NCBI RefSeq assembly: GCF_000002985.6
Contig: NC_003284.9
Span: 14,756,001-14,820,000, forward strand
DNA length: 64,000 nt
Reading direction: 5' to 3'
Origin: Caenorhabditis elegans
Taxonomy: Eukaryota; Nematoda; Chromadorea; Rhabditida; Rhabditidae
Part shown: piece by piece, positions 42,901 through 54,581 of the stretch
How the letters are laid out: the number at the start of each line of letters is the position of its first letter
Position numbering within the stretch: position 1 is the stretch's first letter
The notes under the pieces: generated by a model
Told to the model about the DNA's origin: nothing
The model's database searches: none
Seen by the model: the letters and a program-made list of their open reading frames with translations, nothing else
Made by a program: the position numbers and the translations under genes

Positions 42901-44116
42901 AGTAGAAGCAGCTAGAACTTTTGAGAATACTTTTGAAATATATTGACCTGACGCACCTGACGCGAAACGTAGTGAAATTCATATTTTTGAGTGTTTGATC
43001 TATTTTAGTGGCTCTAAACTTTTATTGGCGTTTGATATTTTCTAAGTCTTTGTTTTATTTTATAGGTTCTTCAGTCTTGGTAAAAGCTAGTTTAAAAACT
43101 AATTTTCAAAAAGAAATTAGCAGACATTTCATTTGTTTTAAAGTAATTTGATCAAAAAATTAAAAAAAAATGACACGCCTTTGTTCCTTGTATGAAATAA
43201 AATGTAAGGCTTCTATGAGCACATTACGAGAGTTTAATATCAAGGTCAGAAACATTTTTCCGTCACAAAAAAAATTGAAATTGATGGATTTTGTACTTAT
43301 TTGAACTTTTATTTTTATTCTGCTCAAATATAAGGATGAAAGTGCATGAAACCTGGGGGGCACTTTTCATAGTAGCATTATTTTTTTGCCATTATGCTAT
43401 TTTTTGACCATTCTGAGTTTGTGTCTAATATATAAACCAACTACAATTATTTATTGTCATTTTTATGCTAAACTACTTACGAATTACATATTCTGACATG
43501 TTTTACAATTATCAGCATTTGAACATTTTACGGGACCGAACTTATCTAGGAACGTTGGTTGTGTTCTATTTTGCATGTCTATTTTTTTTTGGAATATTTT
43601 TAATGTACATATTTAGACAAAATCCCTACTGGCGCAACACCATTTTGGAGTATTTAAGCAGTTCTCAAAAAGTTAGCAATTTTTTTTGTTCATTCCTCAA
43701 TTCCTTCAAGGAATAAGAGATTCTTAAAAAGTGCACCGGTTTTTGGAATCTCATGCCCATCCTTACTTTCTATTTAATCGCAGTGTAGTCACGCGAAAAA
43801 TCAATTGGCTCTATTTCTTTTTTTTTCTGGATGAATGACAAGAAAGCGAATAAGAAAAAGAAGCGGGATGAAAAGGAGACAAAGCTTGATGTTTCTGTGC
43901 CCATCTCATGAAATTACGTGTTTCAATTTTGCGGACCAAGGTTTCTTCTCCTTGACCAACTTTTTGCGGTTAACGCTTTTGTTTGCCTTTGTGCCTAGGA
44001 CCCTTCTCAGAGACTAAATTCACCCGTCGCTTCCTTCATTTAAATTTTAGATCCCCCCTTAACCCTATCCTATTTATTTCAAGCTTATCGAACTTTGTGA
44101 CTTTGATCCCAACTTT
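36967..44116. other. gene-poor region between tatn-1 and the GPCR gene
   Basis: AT-rich with many homopolymer runs. I found no exon pairs that hold a frame. It holds the poly-G tract at 42171-42188 and, near 43610-43640, a short piece of the dispersed repeat family seen at 44560 (AGACAAAATCCCTACTGGCG). Nothing else supportable. Confidence 0.5.
42171..42188 (+). repeat. poly-G tract (18 G)
   Basis: An uninterrupted run of 18 G preceded by GGGA. Worm genomes carry such tracts, and their stability depends on the FANCJ-like helicase DOG-1. Confidence 0.95.
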
Positions 44117-44167
44117 CAGGAAAACACTATATTCAAATCGTCATGAGGTGGTGAAATTGTGGAGGGC

Positions 44168-47100
44168 ATGAACTACGAAGTTTATTGCGGCAATGCGCAT
44201 GCAGAGCCAAATAGCTCAGCAGTTCAACAACTTGCAGAAGCATGTGTTGAACAAGGTGAGTATAAAGGAAATTTTTACAAAGTCTAAAATTAAAACCGTA
44301 CAAGTAAACCTAAAAAAAGGTTCAGCCCAATATTAGATTGGTCAGCGCCCATTTACAGTTGCATTTAAATATGTATAAAAGAAATGTGCAACAATGAGCG
44401 CTAAAAATTAAAAAAAAATTTGAAGACTTTAGCTAATTTCATTTTCTATAATACTTCCAAAATGTTTTCCAATACAAAATAAAATGAGCATATTGAATAA
44501 AACCGTTAAGAACTTTTTAAACAAAATTTTTGATATTTGGTTATTGTCCCAGTTGCTGGAAATTAAAGGTGGAGTAGCGCCAGTAGGAAAATTGTTAAAA
44601 ACCACTCCGTTGGTCCCGAAATGACCAAATATCATGATAAAATTTTTTATTTACTGTCAAAAAGTGGCAATTACTCAGTTTTTGCCACTCATAATTTTGG
44701 AAGTCGGCCAAAAATTTTTTTTTTCGACATGGTTTATGTTTTAATTTTGTTTGAATTAATTGTAATAAAACATTGTAAGAGTCGAAATATGCGTCATCTC
44801 TTTAAATTTCCTCAAAAGCTCGTATTTTTCAAAATTTTGGCACTTTGCCAAATCTTTGAGCGGAAATTATGAAAAATCTAAAAATTTTTGGAGTGTTTTA
44901 TTTTGATATTCGGTTGTTTTGGATCATTATAAGTGCATTTAGACAAAATCCCCACTGGCGCTACTCAACCTTTAACTTTGATTAAATTAATACTTTGAAT
45001 TTTTTCTTCTTATTTACAGACATATTCAAGTAGACACATTATTAAATTCAACATTTTTGAAATATTTTTTGGAATATTTAAAACAGTACAAATATTTAGT
45101 TACTTTGTTAATTACTCCACCTATAAAAACTCGATTTTTTCGAAATTAAAATTTTCAGACGCGTCTTATTTTGATGGTTGCTCGAGAACGTGTGTGAAAG
45201 ACAAGTATCTACTGCCTCTGACACAATTCGACAATTTAGAGATTGTAGTTTATGGGCAGGTTTGTGATATTCTTTTCAACTTTGCCACACTGAAATGATT
45301 CAGATTTTCCCAATTTTGGTGCTTTTCGCAGTTTTTGCGAATGCGGCTGTTGCGCTAGTTCTATCGAAGAAGCACATGATCACTCCAACTAACGTCGTTT
45401 TGAAGTACATGGCTATTGCGGAACTTTTAGTGGGACTCGTCCCACTGCCCTGGACTCTTTTCTTTTTTTCAATGGGGTGAGAGCACTTGTCGAAATGTCA
45501 TAAAATGCAAATATGATTCAGGAATATCAAAGAAACACATCGGTTAGAGTTATGGTGGTGCTATCTACAAAAGTACAGTATGGATGCGTTTCCTCCAGTT
45601 TTCCATATGATTGCCATGTGGTTGACGGTACTTCTGGCGGCACAAAGGTGAGTTTCTTTTTTAATATTTCATTTTTAATGAGCATTGTGATCTCAATATA
45701 CGGAATATAACTGTAAAATAGTAATAGGATCGTTCGAAATTTTTCAAATTTCTTTCAATTATGCAACAAAAAATCCAAAAGTTCATATTAAGTTTGTATT
45801 CCCGCACAAATAAATTACTTGGTTTCAAAATTGCTGCATTCTAGGTCTGGACGTATAATTTTTTATATCGAACGTTTTTTAGTTGCAAAATTGAAAGAAA
45901 ATTAATTAGAAATTTCTCAGAAATTTCTAACAGTTTCACAGTTTCTTACAGTGATTTGGTTGGCACATTACGTTTAAATTTTGAGCATTGTATAGAAAAT
46001 GTTTCGAATGTTTGAAAGAGAGTTTAAACAAGTTCAAACTCCAGGTAAATAGTGTAGGTTCAGCCAATTAGACAAATTACAGATACGTCTCCATAAGTCA
46101 TCCATTGCATTCTCGATCCGCGTGTAATGTAAAAAATGTTCGATTAGCAACAATGATCATAACTGTAAGAAATTTTTTATTGATTATATAAAATTCACTT
46201 TTTGGGTTTTCAGGTCACATCTTTCCTTTGTGGACTTCCAAAGTCGTTTGATTATGAGTATGAAACAGTTCACGGATGGATTTATTCGCATGGTAACTGG
46301 ACGTATGCAAGGTAAAATATTCGAATTTGAGTATTAAGGAATTAGGACTGGGAGATCAAGTAATGTTAGAACGTAAAGAACTTTTCTTACAGTAAGTTTT
46401 AACTTTTTCTTACAGTAAGTTTTTTAGTTTCATGTTGGCTTGAAATTGGGCTTTGAAATTTTCTTAATCGCAGACAAAAGTGAAATTACCAAGACCTATC
46501 AATTTTGGAAGTCGAAAAAATTACGTATTTCTATTATTATATGTATACAAATTCTAGGGGTTCAAACCTTCAAAAGTGCTTGAAACCTCTTGAAAAGCGG
46601 CAGTCAACTGAATTTTTTGAAAAATCTAAGGAATTTCACGTTGGACCTCTCAAAGATAATTAATTCAAGTTTACCCAGGACGGTGCTCCACTTTTGAAAT
46701 TTTGTAATTTCCAAAAGTTCAAACTTATTTTCCTAGTATAATATTTCAAATAACACGCGGTTTTCTAATATTATGAAGTTGATTGAAATTCGGCATTTTG
46801 TGAATCACTCAAATTTTTTTTGTTGATATTTCATTGGTGTGTCTCAAAAAAATCCCACCAACTCCCCACTTATTTTCTCAAATTTCAGCAGTTGCGTCAT
46901 GATGCCTACAGCGATATTAACCAATATGGGGCAAACTGTGTACTTTAATATTTACTTCTGGACACGTGCGCTCGGCTTCATTATTTTGCCAAGTTTCCTA
47001 CTTGTCCTGCTCAATGGCCTTCTCATTAAGGGTATTAGAAGAGCGCAGCGGCGGAAGCTGCGATTGTTGAGGTTTGGTTTCAAATTGTGGCTACCTTGGG

Positions 47101-48235
47101 AAAAATTTTGGCACTTTGCCAAAACTTTGACCGGAAATTATGAAAAATCTAAAATTAACAGAACATGTTAAAAAAAAGCTTATTTTCAGAGAAAAACGTT
47201 CCGAAGAAGCTGCTCGGCAACGAGATAGCAATTCGACAAGCCTTATGCTAGTTGCTATTGTTTCAATTTTTTTGGTAAGTATTTCAAAACCCGCTTCAAC
47301 CGAAATGCATCACTTTTCAGATTGTAAATTTGCCGCAGGCTATATTTATGGGCCTGCTTTGTGTCTGTGAGACGTTTACAATTAAGATTCCAATATTAGA
47401 AGGAACTTTCCCTGCCGTGTTTCTTATCGCTAGTAATATGATCGTTATTGTAAGTTTGGAATTTGCGTTCTGATTTTTGAAGAACTATTTAAAGGCTACT
47501 TATCCCATCAATTTTGGAATCTACTGTTTTATGTCAAGCAGTTTTCGACAAACTTTCAAATTGTTGTTTTGTCCGTAAGTTTTTTTTAGTATTAAAAACT
47601 CAATTTTATTAAAACTTTATTAAAATGGTTCAAGTAATTTGATTTCTGATCAGTGCGCAGCTTTGTCGATTTATTGAAAATTGAAAGTCGTATCTATAGC
47701 TCAGTCGGTAGTGGTGGCCGCTAGCAAACTGGAGGTCACGAGTTTAAGTCCAGCCTCACCCCTAGGTTCACCCAGCCTTTATTGGGAAGTAGAGCAATCC
47801 ACAACTGGACTATCGGCTACATATATCGGCCAGACTTAAGTTACAGCCCAGTCTGAGCACCACCAGGCAGTGTACCTGAATCCCCAATCCGCAATGAATA
47901 GTTTTCTTTGAACATATATCTATGTATATCTTTAAAATTTATTGCTTTGACTTATAATTAATGAATTCAACGTTGAAAAAAATGGTATCAAAATTTATTC
48001 AAGATGAACTGTTCCACTTTTCAGTGGCGCTAGTCAACTCCAATGCGAACGGCGAATCGAAGCTGCAAGTGCCGTACATTCCAGTCGTCGACGTTCCGAC
48101 ATTTGCTCGCATTTGGTGAATGTTTGCACAAACTCTGAGGGATTCATGCAAGTATCCCATCATTGTCTGCACGTCGATTATCTTGTATCGGATAGGCAGT
48201 CGACTCAGTTTACAACGATGGATAGGAGTGATTAA
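44168..48235 (+). CDS. sex-peptide-receptor-related peptide GPCR
   Basis: Eleven exons: 44168-44255, 45159-45259, 45304-45476, 45522-45647, 46083-46164, 46214-46311, 46889-47071, 47190-47274, 47321-47449, 47495-47574, 48025-48235; 451 aa. Class A receptor. Its TM1-TM2 region (LSKKHMITPTNVVLKYMAIAEL), TM3 end (MWLTVLLAAQRYVSISHP, Arg163 in the QRY form of DRY) and TM7 (YPINFGIYCFMSSSFRQTFK) follow the insect sex peptide/MIP receptor pattern. The N-terminal part is short, with a possible glycosylation site (NSS); the cytoplasmic tail is Ser- and Cys-containing. A 3' splice site ending at 44119 (AACTTTCAG) lies 48 bases upstream of the ATG. Introns contain AT-rich repeat fragments (intron 8) and a SINE-like element (intron 10). 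Probably one of the C. elegans sprr genes; I cannot tell which. Ligand unknown from sequence, MIP-like peptides are the family precedent. Confidence 0.9.
44560..44960 (+). repeat. dispersed AT-rich repeat, intron 1 of the GPCR gene
   Basis: Same unit as 22640-23070: GGAGTAGCGCCAGTAGG, TTACTCAGTTTTTGCCACTC, TTTTGGCACTTTGCCAAA, then ACAAAATCCCCACTGGCGCT near the right end. The GGCGCTAC and GTAGCGCC pieces at the two ends are inverted, as for a foldback or MITE. Confidence 0.7.
47095..47160 (+). repeat. fragment of the same AT-rich repeat in GPCR intron 8
   Basis: TTTTGGCACTTTGCCAAAAC followed by TTTGACCGGAAATTATGAAA matches 44828-44875 closely. It fills most of a 118-base intron. Confidence 0.7.
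47690..47920 (+). mobile_element. tRNA-derived SINE-like element, copy 2
   Basis: A-box TAGCTCAGTCGG (47697-47708), B-box-like GAGTTTAAGTCC, then the shared body CACCCAGCCTTTATTGGGAA, TATCGGC, GAGCACCACCAG and TACCTGAATCCCCAATCCGC. Lies in intron 10 of the GPCR gene, in the sense orientation. No acceptor stem, so not a tRNA. Confidence 0.8.
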
Positions 48236-48876
48236 CTTGTTTTCTTTTTTTTTCTGCAAATTAAGATGTTTGAACATTGTGAATAACTTCGCCTAAATGT
48301 GAATTTTCTTTTTAATTTTCTTTTTTTTTACTTCGAAATAAATGCATTTAAAATTTGTATTCATAGTTCAGAAATAGCAAACGTATTTTAGTTTTTTCAA
48401 ACCAAAAAAAAACATAAAGAATCAAAGCGACAATAATTTTTATTCTACAATTTTGGTATGGTACATGGAAAATACGCTCTACCGCAGTACTATTTAAAAT
48501 GAGTCTATGGGACGAATTTGATATTACTCAATTGGTCTTTTGTATTTCTACATATGTATAGATTTATTCTGATTGTATTTTCTCTGTTTCCAGCGCGACG
48601 AACTCTATTTTATTAAATAGATAAATAAAAAAAACAAAATATTTTGCTAGTTTTACATTTTTCAATAAAATTTTTAGTTTGAGTTAATTCAACCCATTTT
48701 CAGAAAATTTTGAAAAATGAAATGAATGCATACAATTTTGGAAAATTTAAAGGTTTTTTTTTGCGTACAAAATAGGAATAATCGACCCGGTGTGAAATAT
48801 GTTTGCAATGTGGCCGACCACCCCTACCACACACACGACAAACATGTTTCCGTAGCCTGTTCTTGTTCTACCGCAC

Positions 48877-48948
48877 GGGGGTATAGCTCAGTGGCAGAGC
48901 ATTCGACTGCAGATCGAGAGGTCCCTGGTTCAACTCCGGGTGCCCCCT
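48877..48948 (+). tRNA. tRNA-Cys (GCA)
   Basis: 72 bases that fold as a full cloverleaf. The acceptor stem GGGGGTA pairs with TGCCCCC (one G-U pair), discriminator T. The D arm has TAGCTCAGTGGCAGAGC, the anticodon arm TCGACTGCAGATCGA with anticodon GCA, and the T arm CCTGGTTCAACTCCGGG. No intron. Downstream TTTTT (about 48954) is a pol III terminator. Confidence 0.96.
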
Positions 48949-49872
48949 AAATACTTTTTGGGACATTTTATCGTGTGTAAAAGTTTTGAGTGATCTTGCA
49001 AATATTAAACATGTCAGTATCGTTCAGAACATTATGGAATTGTTTTATTATTATTACAGTGGTTATTTTTTGAACGTTCTTAAATATGTCATTCAATCGA
49101 AAAATATATCCAAAAAACATACAATATACTGTATTTGTATTGATTTCTGTTTATTTTTGAAATAATTATTCCTGCTTTTTCCTGTGAAAAAAAGTTGCTC
49201 TAAAACGAACAGAGTATCTACAGGAGAAGTTGTTTACGAGTAATTGCTCCTTCTATCCTCACTTTCTGATGGCTATAAATTTCCGAATGTTTATTTTGTA
49301 TCCTCACAAACTTTTTGTTTAACAATTGAGTCCTATTTTTTCTCCCGCTTCACGTTGATTTTGATAAATGTCTGTAGGAGTTTTTATCCAATGCTCTTCT
49401 TCACCATCGTATTGTAATATTGTAATGATTTTTTTTGTTGAGAAATTGAGATGTTCTAGGCATTGCTTTGTTGAATCACAAAACGGAACTTTCTTGATTA
49501 ATGAGAGTTCTCGTACCTGAGGTGTCTTTTTCCTCAACCTCTGATATCTATAGAATGTCCAAAGTTTTGTATAGTGCAATCGGTCGCGTGATTTTTTGAT
49601 GCAACAAGTGTTCTTAGAATTGAATAAAGTTCAAACTTCGTGGGTACAGATTTTCGACGATGACTCATTTGAGATAAATCGACAATGATTATTACTAAAA
49701 AACATTGAAGAGACCTGAAAACTTTGGGAAGCGCACATGTACTGATTCGAGTTATTTTGTTCGATCGCTAATAGTGCTCAGATACATAATTAGTGAAACA
49801 TAAGAATGTTTCTGTTTATAGATATTAAAAAAAAACATTTCTACAGAGGTGGTCATGACCGTGACACTAAAG

Positions 49873-50040
49873 TAGGGCTGTACAATTTACGAGTTTGGCC
49901 ACTCATTATAAAATTCTATAATTAAGTATAGCGAGTGGCCAAACTCGGAAACTGTCGGTCGCCGAGAAAACATACCCCTCGGAAAATTTTCAAAGTTCTA
50001 AAAACTGGTTTTCTTTCTAAAACCGGACGCACTGTTTTTT
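49873..50040. mobile_element. hAT-type MITE, TAGGGCTG family, copy C (degraded)
   Basis: Left end TAGGGCTGTACA is intact, and the centre CACTCATTATAAAATTCTAT and GAGTGGCCAAACTCGGAAAC match copies A and B. The outer left arm is deleted and the right terminus is lost after ACCGGACGCAC. Confidence 0.75.
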
Positions 50041-50069
50041 GAAGGAATTTTCAGTAATTTTATTGAAGG

Positions 50070-50430
50070 TGGAATACCGAAATTTGAGACTTGGTTTTCT
50101 AGACTTAGAATGACCCAAAACTACCGAATTTCGTGATGAGAAGTTTTGAAAATTTCTGGAAAAAAGGCTCATTTTCAGCTACAATCAAAATTTTTGCCAC
50201 TTTCTCGGTGTCGCAGCTTATGCAGCAAAAATGTAAATTTTATTTGTGCCCCACTTATCGAAAATGTAGTTAAATCTACGAAAAAATGCGTAACCGCAAT
50301 ATTCATTAGAAAGTAGTAATTATTGAATAAAAACTAAGTGGCAAAATTTTTGGTTTTAGTCGAAAATAAGCCTTTTTCCAGAACATTGAACCGCCACAAT
50401 TTTTTTTTGAAAATTTTTTTTTTAAAGTAC
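50070..50430. repeat. dispersed inverted-repeat family, copy 1
   Basis: GGAATACCGAAATTTGAGAC, then ACCCAAAACTACCGAATTTC and ATGAGAAGTTTTGAAAATTT, recur at 51480-51830. The right part (CCAGAACATTGAACCGCCAC) is also shared with that copy. Confidence 0.6.
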
Positions 50431-51224
50431 CCCGCCTTTAAGCTTATTTAATATTGTATAAAGGACCATTTACCATTGCAAAATAAGCTTTATATAATAA
50501 CTTCGTTATGTCATACCTGTTTTTGTTTTTTTGCAAGACTACTCTATCTTGAACTCATTTTATACCATCTATGAAAAAATGTTCTTTTATCATATTTTGA
50601 TTTATTTTGAACAATCCCTGTTCTTCAAAACCGAAGGGTCAATTTGTGCAGACTGGGTAAAAAAGTACTTGGCGGGTTCCTTCCGACTGTCTGGATGTCA
50701 TAGTTCAAACTAAATTCTGCTTCGGCCAAACGTCGACTGGTATTTTTTTTTGTGTTCCAAACGAGCGTTGAATGGACCACTCTCCACATCGCATTAGTTG
50801 TTGATCGAAGGAGGACCGCCCACATTTGTCAGAAAAAGATATCAATGGGCCCACCTTGGCTTGCTAAATCACAGAAGATGCCTGCCGCGACAGACAATTT
50901 TTATTGCACAAATGTTTGTTTCACGGAGCAAGGTGTTTAATAAGATTTCTATCTATTTCTAATGGGACCTTTTTTCGCATTTAGGTGGCCAAAAAAGTAT
51001 ATATTAGATGTGAGGTATCAGGCGGGTACGGTATTAAAAAAAAAGTGAATTTTATAAATTATCTAGTTAAGGTTTTCAGTTCTCACAAGCCGGCAGTACC
51101 ACCTTTTTAATTTTGCACGAATTTTTGAAAGTGTCTTGCGTCAATAATACATTGCTCTTTGAATATTTTCTCACGCTAGCAAACGAAACTTCAACTACAG
51201 TACAAAAAAATTTCAGCAACTTCA

Positions 51225-51944
51225 ATGAAACAAAAATGCGTCATTATTCTCCTGACAGTGCTTCTGTTGTTACAGGTAAACTTGAAAATTTTCCACGTTA
51301 CATTTGAAAAGTGTTGTTTCAGTTTGCGCTATCACACCCTCTTTTATGGCCATCGCCATACGTCAGGTACCAATTTTGTTTATTATTGTTACTGATAACC
51401 TTGAGAAAGATTTCCTGAAGTAACGTCAAAATTACATTTTCTGAGCCTAAAGTTGAAGTATCACCTATAAAAATATATGCTTAAAAGTGGAGTACCGAAT
51501 TCTGAGATTTAAACCCAAAATGACGTAAAACTACCGAATTATAATGAGACGTTTTGAAATTGTCTTTAAAAAAAGTTATGGGGATTTAAAGTTCAGGAAA
51601 AAAGGCTAACATTTTCAAATGGACCGTGTTTTCCAGAACTTTAAACCGCCATAACTTTTTTTTTGAGAAATTTTCAAAACGTCTCATTACTAAATTAGGT
51701 AGTTTTGGGTCATTTTTGGTCTAAAAAAACAAAGTCTCAAAATTCGTACAAATGTGGTCGACTTCAAAAATTATAGAGCGCCAAAATTTCTATAATATTG
51801 ATAGTTTAAACTTTTTCCAAACTGGTGCTACCCCACCATAAAATTTATTTCAGTGACAAGCACGGAATTGGCAAAAGAGCTTTTGACCGCTACGACTGGG
51901 CAGGTGTGTTTGAATTTGGAGCTCCACCATGGATGCATAGGTAG
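51225..51944 (+). CDS. small secreted neuropeptide-like precursor (61 aa)
   Basis: Three exons: 51225-51275, 51323-51366, 51854-51944, with phases that close exactly (17 codons; 14 codons plus 2 bases; 1 base plus 30 codons including stop). Exon 1 alone is a signal peptide start (MKQKCVIILLTVLLLLQ), continued by FALSHP. The middle part ends in a GKR-type dibasic site (KHGIGKR). The last peptide begins AFDRYDW and ends APPWMHR at the stop. A TTTCAG acceptor ends at 51216, eight bases before the ATG, as for SL1 trans-splicing, and AATAAA lies at about 52136. The layout signal peptide, spacer, dibasic site, peptide is that of nlp-type precursors. I do not recognise the peptide family. Caveat: the end CATAG|GTAGAC could also be a donor, which would extend the protein. 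A 487-base intron 2 is mostly repeat. Confidence 0.65.
51480..51830. repeat. dispersed inverted-repeat family, copy 2
   Basis: Left arm GTGGAGTACCGAATTCTGAG and AATGAGACGTTTTGAAA; right arm TTTTCAAAACGTCTCATTAC. The arms can pair. A related fragment (CATAACTTTTTTTTGAGAAG) is near 3296-3330. It occupies intron 2 of the small peptide gene. Confidence 0.65.
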
Positions 51945-53346
51945 ACATGTTGTATTTCGAAAGTCGCTTATTTTATTTTCAATATTTTTTTTATTTTATA
52001 CCTTACGTTATTCCAATTTAAACATAAGCCCTTGTTCATGTATTACGTTACGATTAATTGCTTTTCCAAGCAAGGCATATCTGTTTTGTTGTCATAAGTT
52101 TTTTTTTTCATTTAATTGAACAATTTTCTGTACTGAATAAAAACTGGCAGAGTGAAAGATTAATTTCAGATTGAAAGAAACGCGTGCGGATAGATTTTTG
52201 GTTAATTTTCTATTGCTTCAATTCTGACAAAAACCCCTTAAAATCTGCTAATGAGCTTTATCACAATTTGGTAAGTTATTGACAGATCAGATGAAACGTA
52301 GACTTAATTCAATTTGCTTTACTATGTATACTCTGCACTGAGAATTTTTTCTGTAAATCTTTTTATTGGCAATGATAAACAAGGGAAGTTGATTGTGAGA
52401 TCATTTGCTGTAACTTTTTTTCTTACTATTAGCTTATAATTATCAAAAAAAAAATGTCTCGTGAAATTGAAAAGTGATTTAAATACACTTTTTGCTATAT
52501 TCAAGTGCCTTCAAAAACATGTTGTTCAATACAGTTTGTGACGTAACTTCTCGACGTTTCTCGAAATTTTTCCACAGTTGTTTTATTATATATTTTTTAT
52601 TTTTATTATATATATTGAAGTTTGACTTACCGTTTCCGCGCCATTTCGATGCTCCGGAAAAATTTCGATGCTGAAAACTTTGAGGCGGAAAAAGTTTGTC
52701 GTGGCAAAATATCGTCGCGGAAAATTTCGCTGCGGAAAATTTTTTTTTTTCAATTTAGTTGCGGTACATTTTCGGAGCATAAATAATTTTGAAAAACGTA
52801 TATTTTTGGATGAAACCAATATTTTTTAAAAGCGTACATTTTCGGATGAAATAAATATTTTTGAATTTTCTAAACACTTTCCTATCTAAAAGAGTCTGAT
52901 CCACTCGAAAAGTTTCACTAACCAAATTTCAAATTGACTTGTCCGATTCCCCCCGATATACTTTTGTTTTTCCACTCACTCCTAATTGTTTTTAGCTAAA
53001 ATATGAGTTTGTCGCCAGTGTTGGAATAATGACGTGCGCTTCAAGTTCACTAGTAGTCATGATGACAAAATAAATGAAAAATGATGACAAAACAAGAAGC
53101 TACAATTTGACTACAACCAACTATAAGTGTTGGTGATAAGTTATAGATCTATCGGTTTCAGATACTTTTTTATTTGAAGAGTAAGGTTAATATCATGCAA
53201 ACGAACAGAATAATACCATTGGCGTATGAAATTTTAAAAAATCCACAATTCGTACAATATAAGGGAAGGATGAAGTTTAGAAAATATTAATAATAATAAA
53301 ATGAGTTGAACTTTCAAACGGAGTAAAAAACATTAAAAATTGAGGT
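51945..53346. other. intergenic between peptide gene and atf-4
   Basis: 3' UTR of the peptide gene up to about 52150 and 3' flank of atf-4 from the other side. Around 52630-52780 there are short tandem variants of GGAAAATTTCG-like units. No coding exon seen. Confidence 0.5.
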
Positions 53347-54541
53347 TTAGTCGGTGACAGTTTTCATTCCCATCTCGGTCATGAACTTTTTGAAGTAACG
53401 AATTTCACGCTCCAACTCGGATACCTGGAAAAAAAGCTAATCCTCAAAATTCTTCATAATTTACAAACCTGATCCTTCAGCTTGCCATTGGTGACACTAA
53501 GACCTTCAATGCAAGTCATAGCCTCTTCCTTTTCACGACGCTTCTTTTCACGGTATCTGGTAGCTGCGAGACGGTTTTGAGCCTTCTTTCGTTCCTTCTT
53601 TTCTGGGGTTTTGTATGGGTGGTAAGATTTTTCGGATTGAGAGTCATGTTCATCTGAAGACCAATTTGAGGCTGGAGACGCGCTCGAGTTGGAACGACGC
53701 TCGATTTCTTCGCACTCGCGCACGATTTCTTCGAGAATTTGTTCCTGAAATAACATTTTTGTGAGTTTTTCATATGTTTAGATGTAAAATTCCGGATATA
53801 CCGAATTGTTTTTTTAAAGTTTCAGTCAAATTTCAAAAGACTTCCAGAGGATTGCAACTCAAAAACTTCTGCAAAAGCAGATAATTGTAACCCCTAAAGT
53901 TAAAAAGCTAGGAGGTTGTTTTATTTGAATTTTACCCCTTTCAAAGTCAAATGTTCATTATTCAATGTTACTTTACCAGAAGCAACGTATCGGTTTCATT
54001 TACTAAAATATTTGCATTCGTTGACACCAAAAGCATACACAACATTTCCTCTTCCTTATAGCTTTGAATCACATGAATTTCACGTGAAACCACCGTTGCT
54101 TCTCAACCTAACTATATTTCCTTAACATAGTCTTCCCGCAGATCATTTTTGATCTCTCAACCCGATTGGTTCTCCGTTATCAAGTAGACAGACAGTTTCC
54201 ATGTCAGAATTTTCGTGCAATTGTTTTTGTGAAATTTCCTGAGCGCAATTTCTGAACTATCAACTCACTTTTGCTTGTACATTAGTCTCCATTGGCTCAA
54301 TTGAGCAAAACGGATCTGGTGGAACCGAAGTGCTTTGTGGAACCATTTGGAAGTTGACATCGGAGTTCAAATGATGCTGTTGATAAGATTGATGGGAGTA
54401 GGGGTTGAAATATGATTGAGGATATGTCGGAGATTGATGGTGATGATGATGATGGTTATGATATTGTGGGGTGGAATGGGTTTGATTGTGCATCCCATTA
54501 TAAAGCAAGAACTGTGGATTTTGTTCATTTACATAAGCCAT
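53347..54541 (-). CDS. atf-4: ATF4-type bZIP transcription factor
   Basis: Three coding exons: 54541-54269, 53744-53469, 53424-53347; 208 aa, equal to the known worm protein (older name atf-5). A Gln/His/Tyr/Pro-rich N-terminal part with a His run (HNHHHHHH) is followed by an acidic and Ser-rich part, the basic region KKAQNRLAATRYREKKRREK and a C-terminal leucine zipper (LSVTNGKLKDQVSELE). ATF4 proteins drive amino-acid and stress-response genes when eIF2 is phosphorylated. The start is decided by splicing: the ATG at 54756 does not stay open across the 54664/54605 junction, so the first long-frame ATG is 54541. Two short upstream ORFs precede it on the spliced leader (see separate entries), implying translational control. 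Confidence 0.94.
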
Positions 54542-54570
54542 TTGTTGGTAATCATTTTGTCCGTATGCAT
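54529..54570 (-). promoter_or_regulatory. uORF2 of atf-4, overlaps the main start
   Basis: ATG at 54570, 13 codons (MHTDKMITNKWLM), stop at 54531-54529. It runs through the main ATG (54541) in another frame, so ribosomes translating it cannot start the bZIP ORF. This is the arrangement of vertebrate ATF4 uORF2. Confidence 0.8.
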
Positions 54571-54581
54571 GACCCGTAGGC

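Noticed and set aside
47697-47770. Possible tRNA gene
   Set aside because: A and B boxes are present but there is no acceptor stem, and the same unit with a non-tRNA body occurs twice more.
49319-49579. 86-aa minus-strand ORF (RYQRLRKKTPQVRELSLIKK...)
   Set aside because: Composition is protein-like but I find no supporting exon, signal or family. Kept only as a note.
50531-50940. ORFs around VEWTTLHIALVVDRRRTAHI, resembling a GPCR TM3 end
   Set aside because: Similarity to TM3-DRY is short and imperfect, and flanking TM segments are missing; chance is likelier than a receptor pseudogene.
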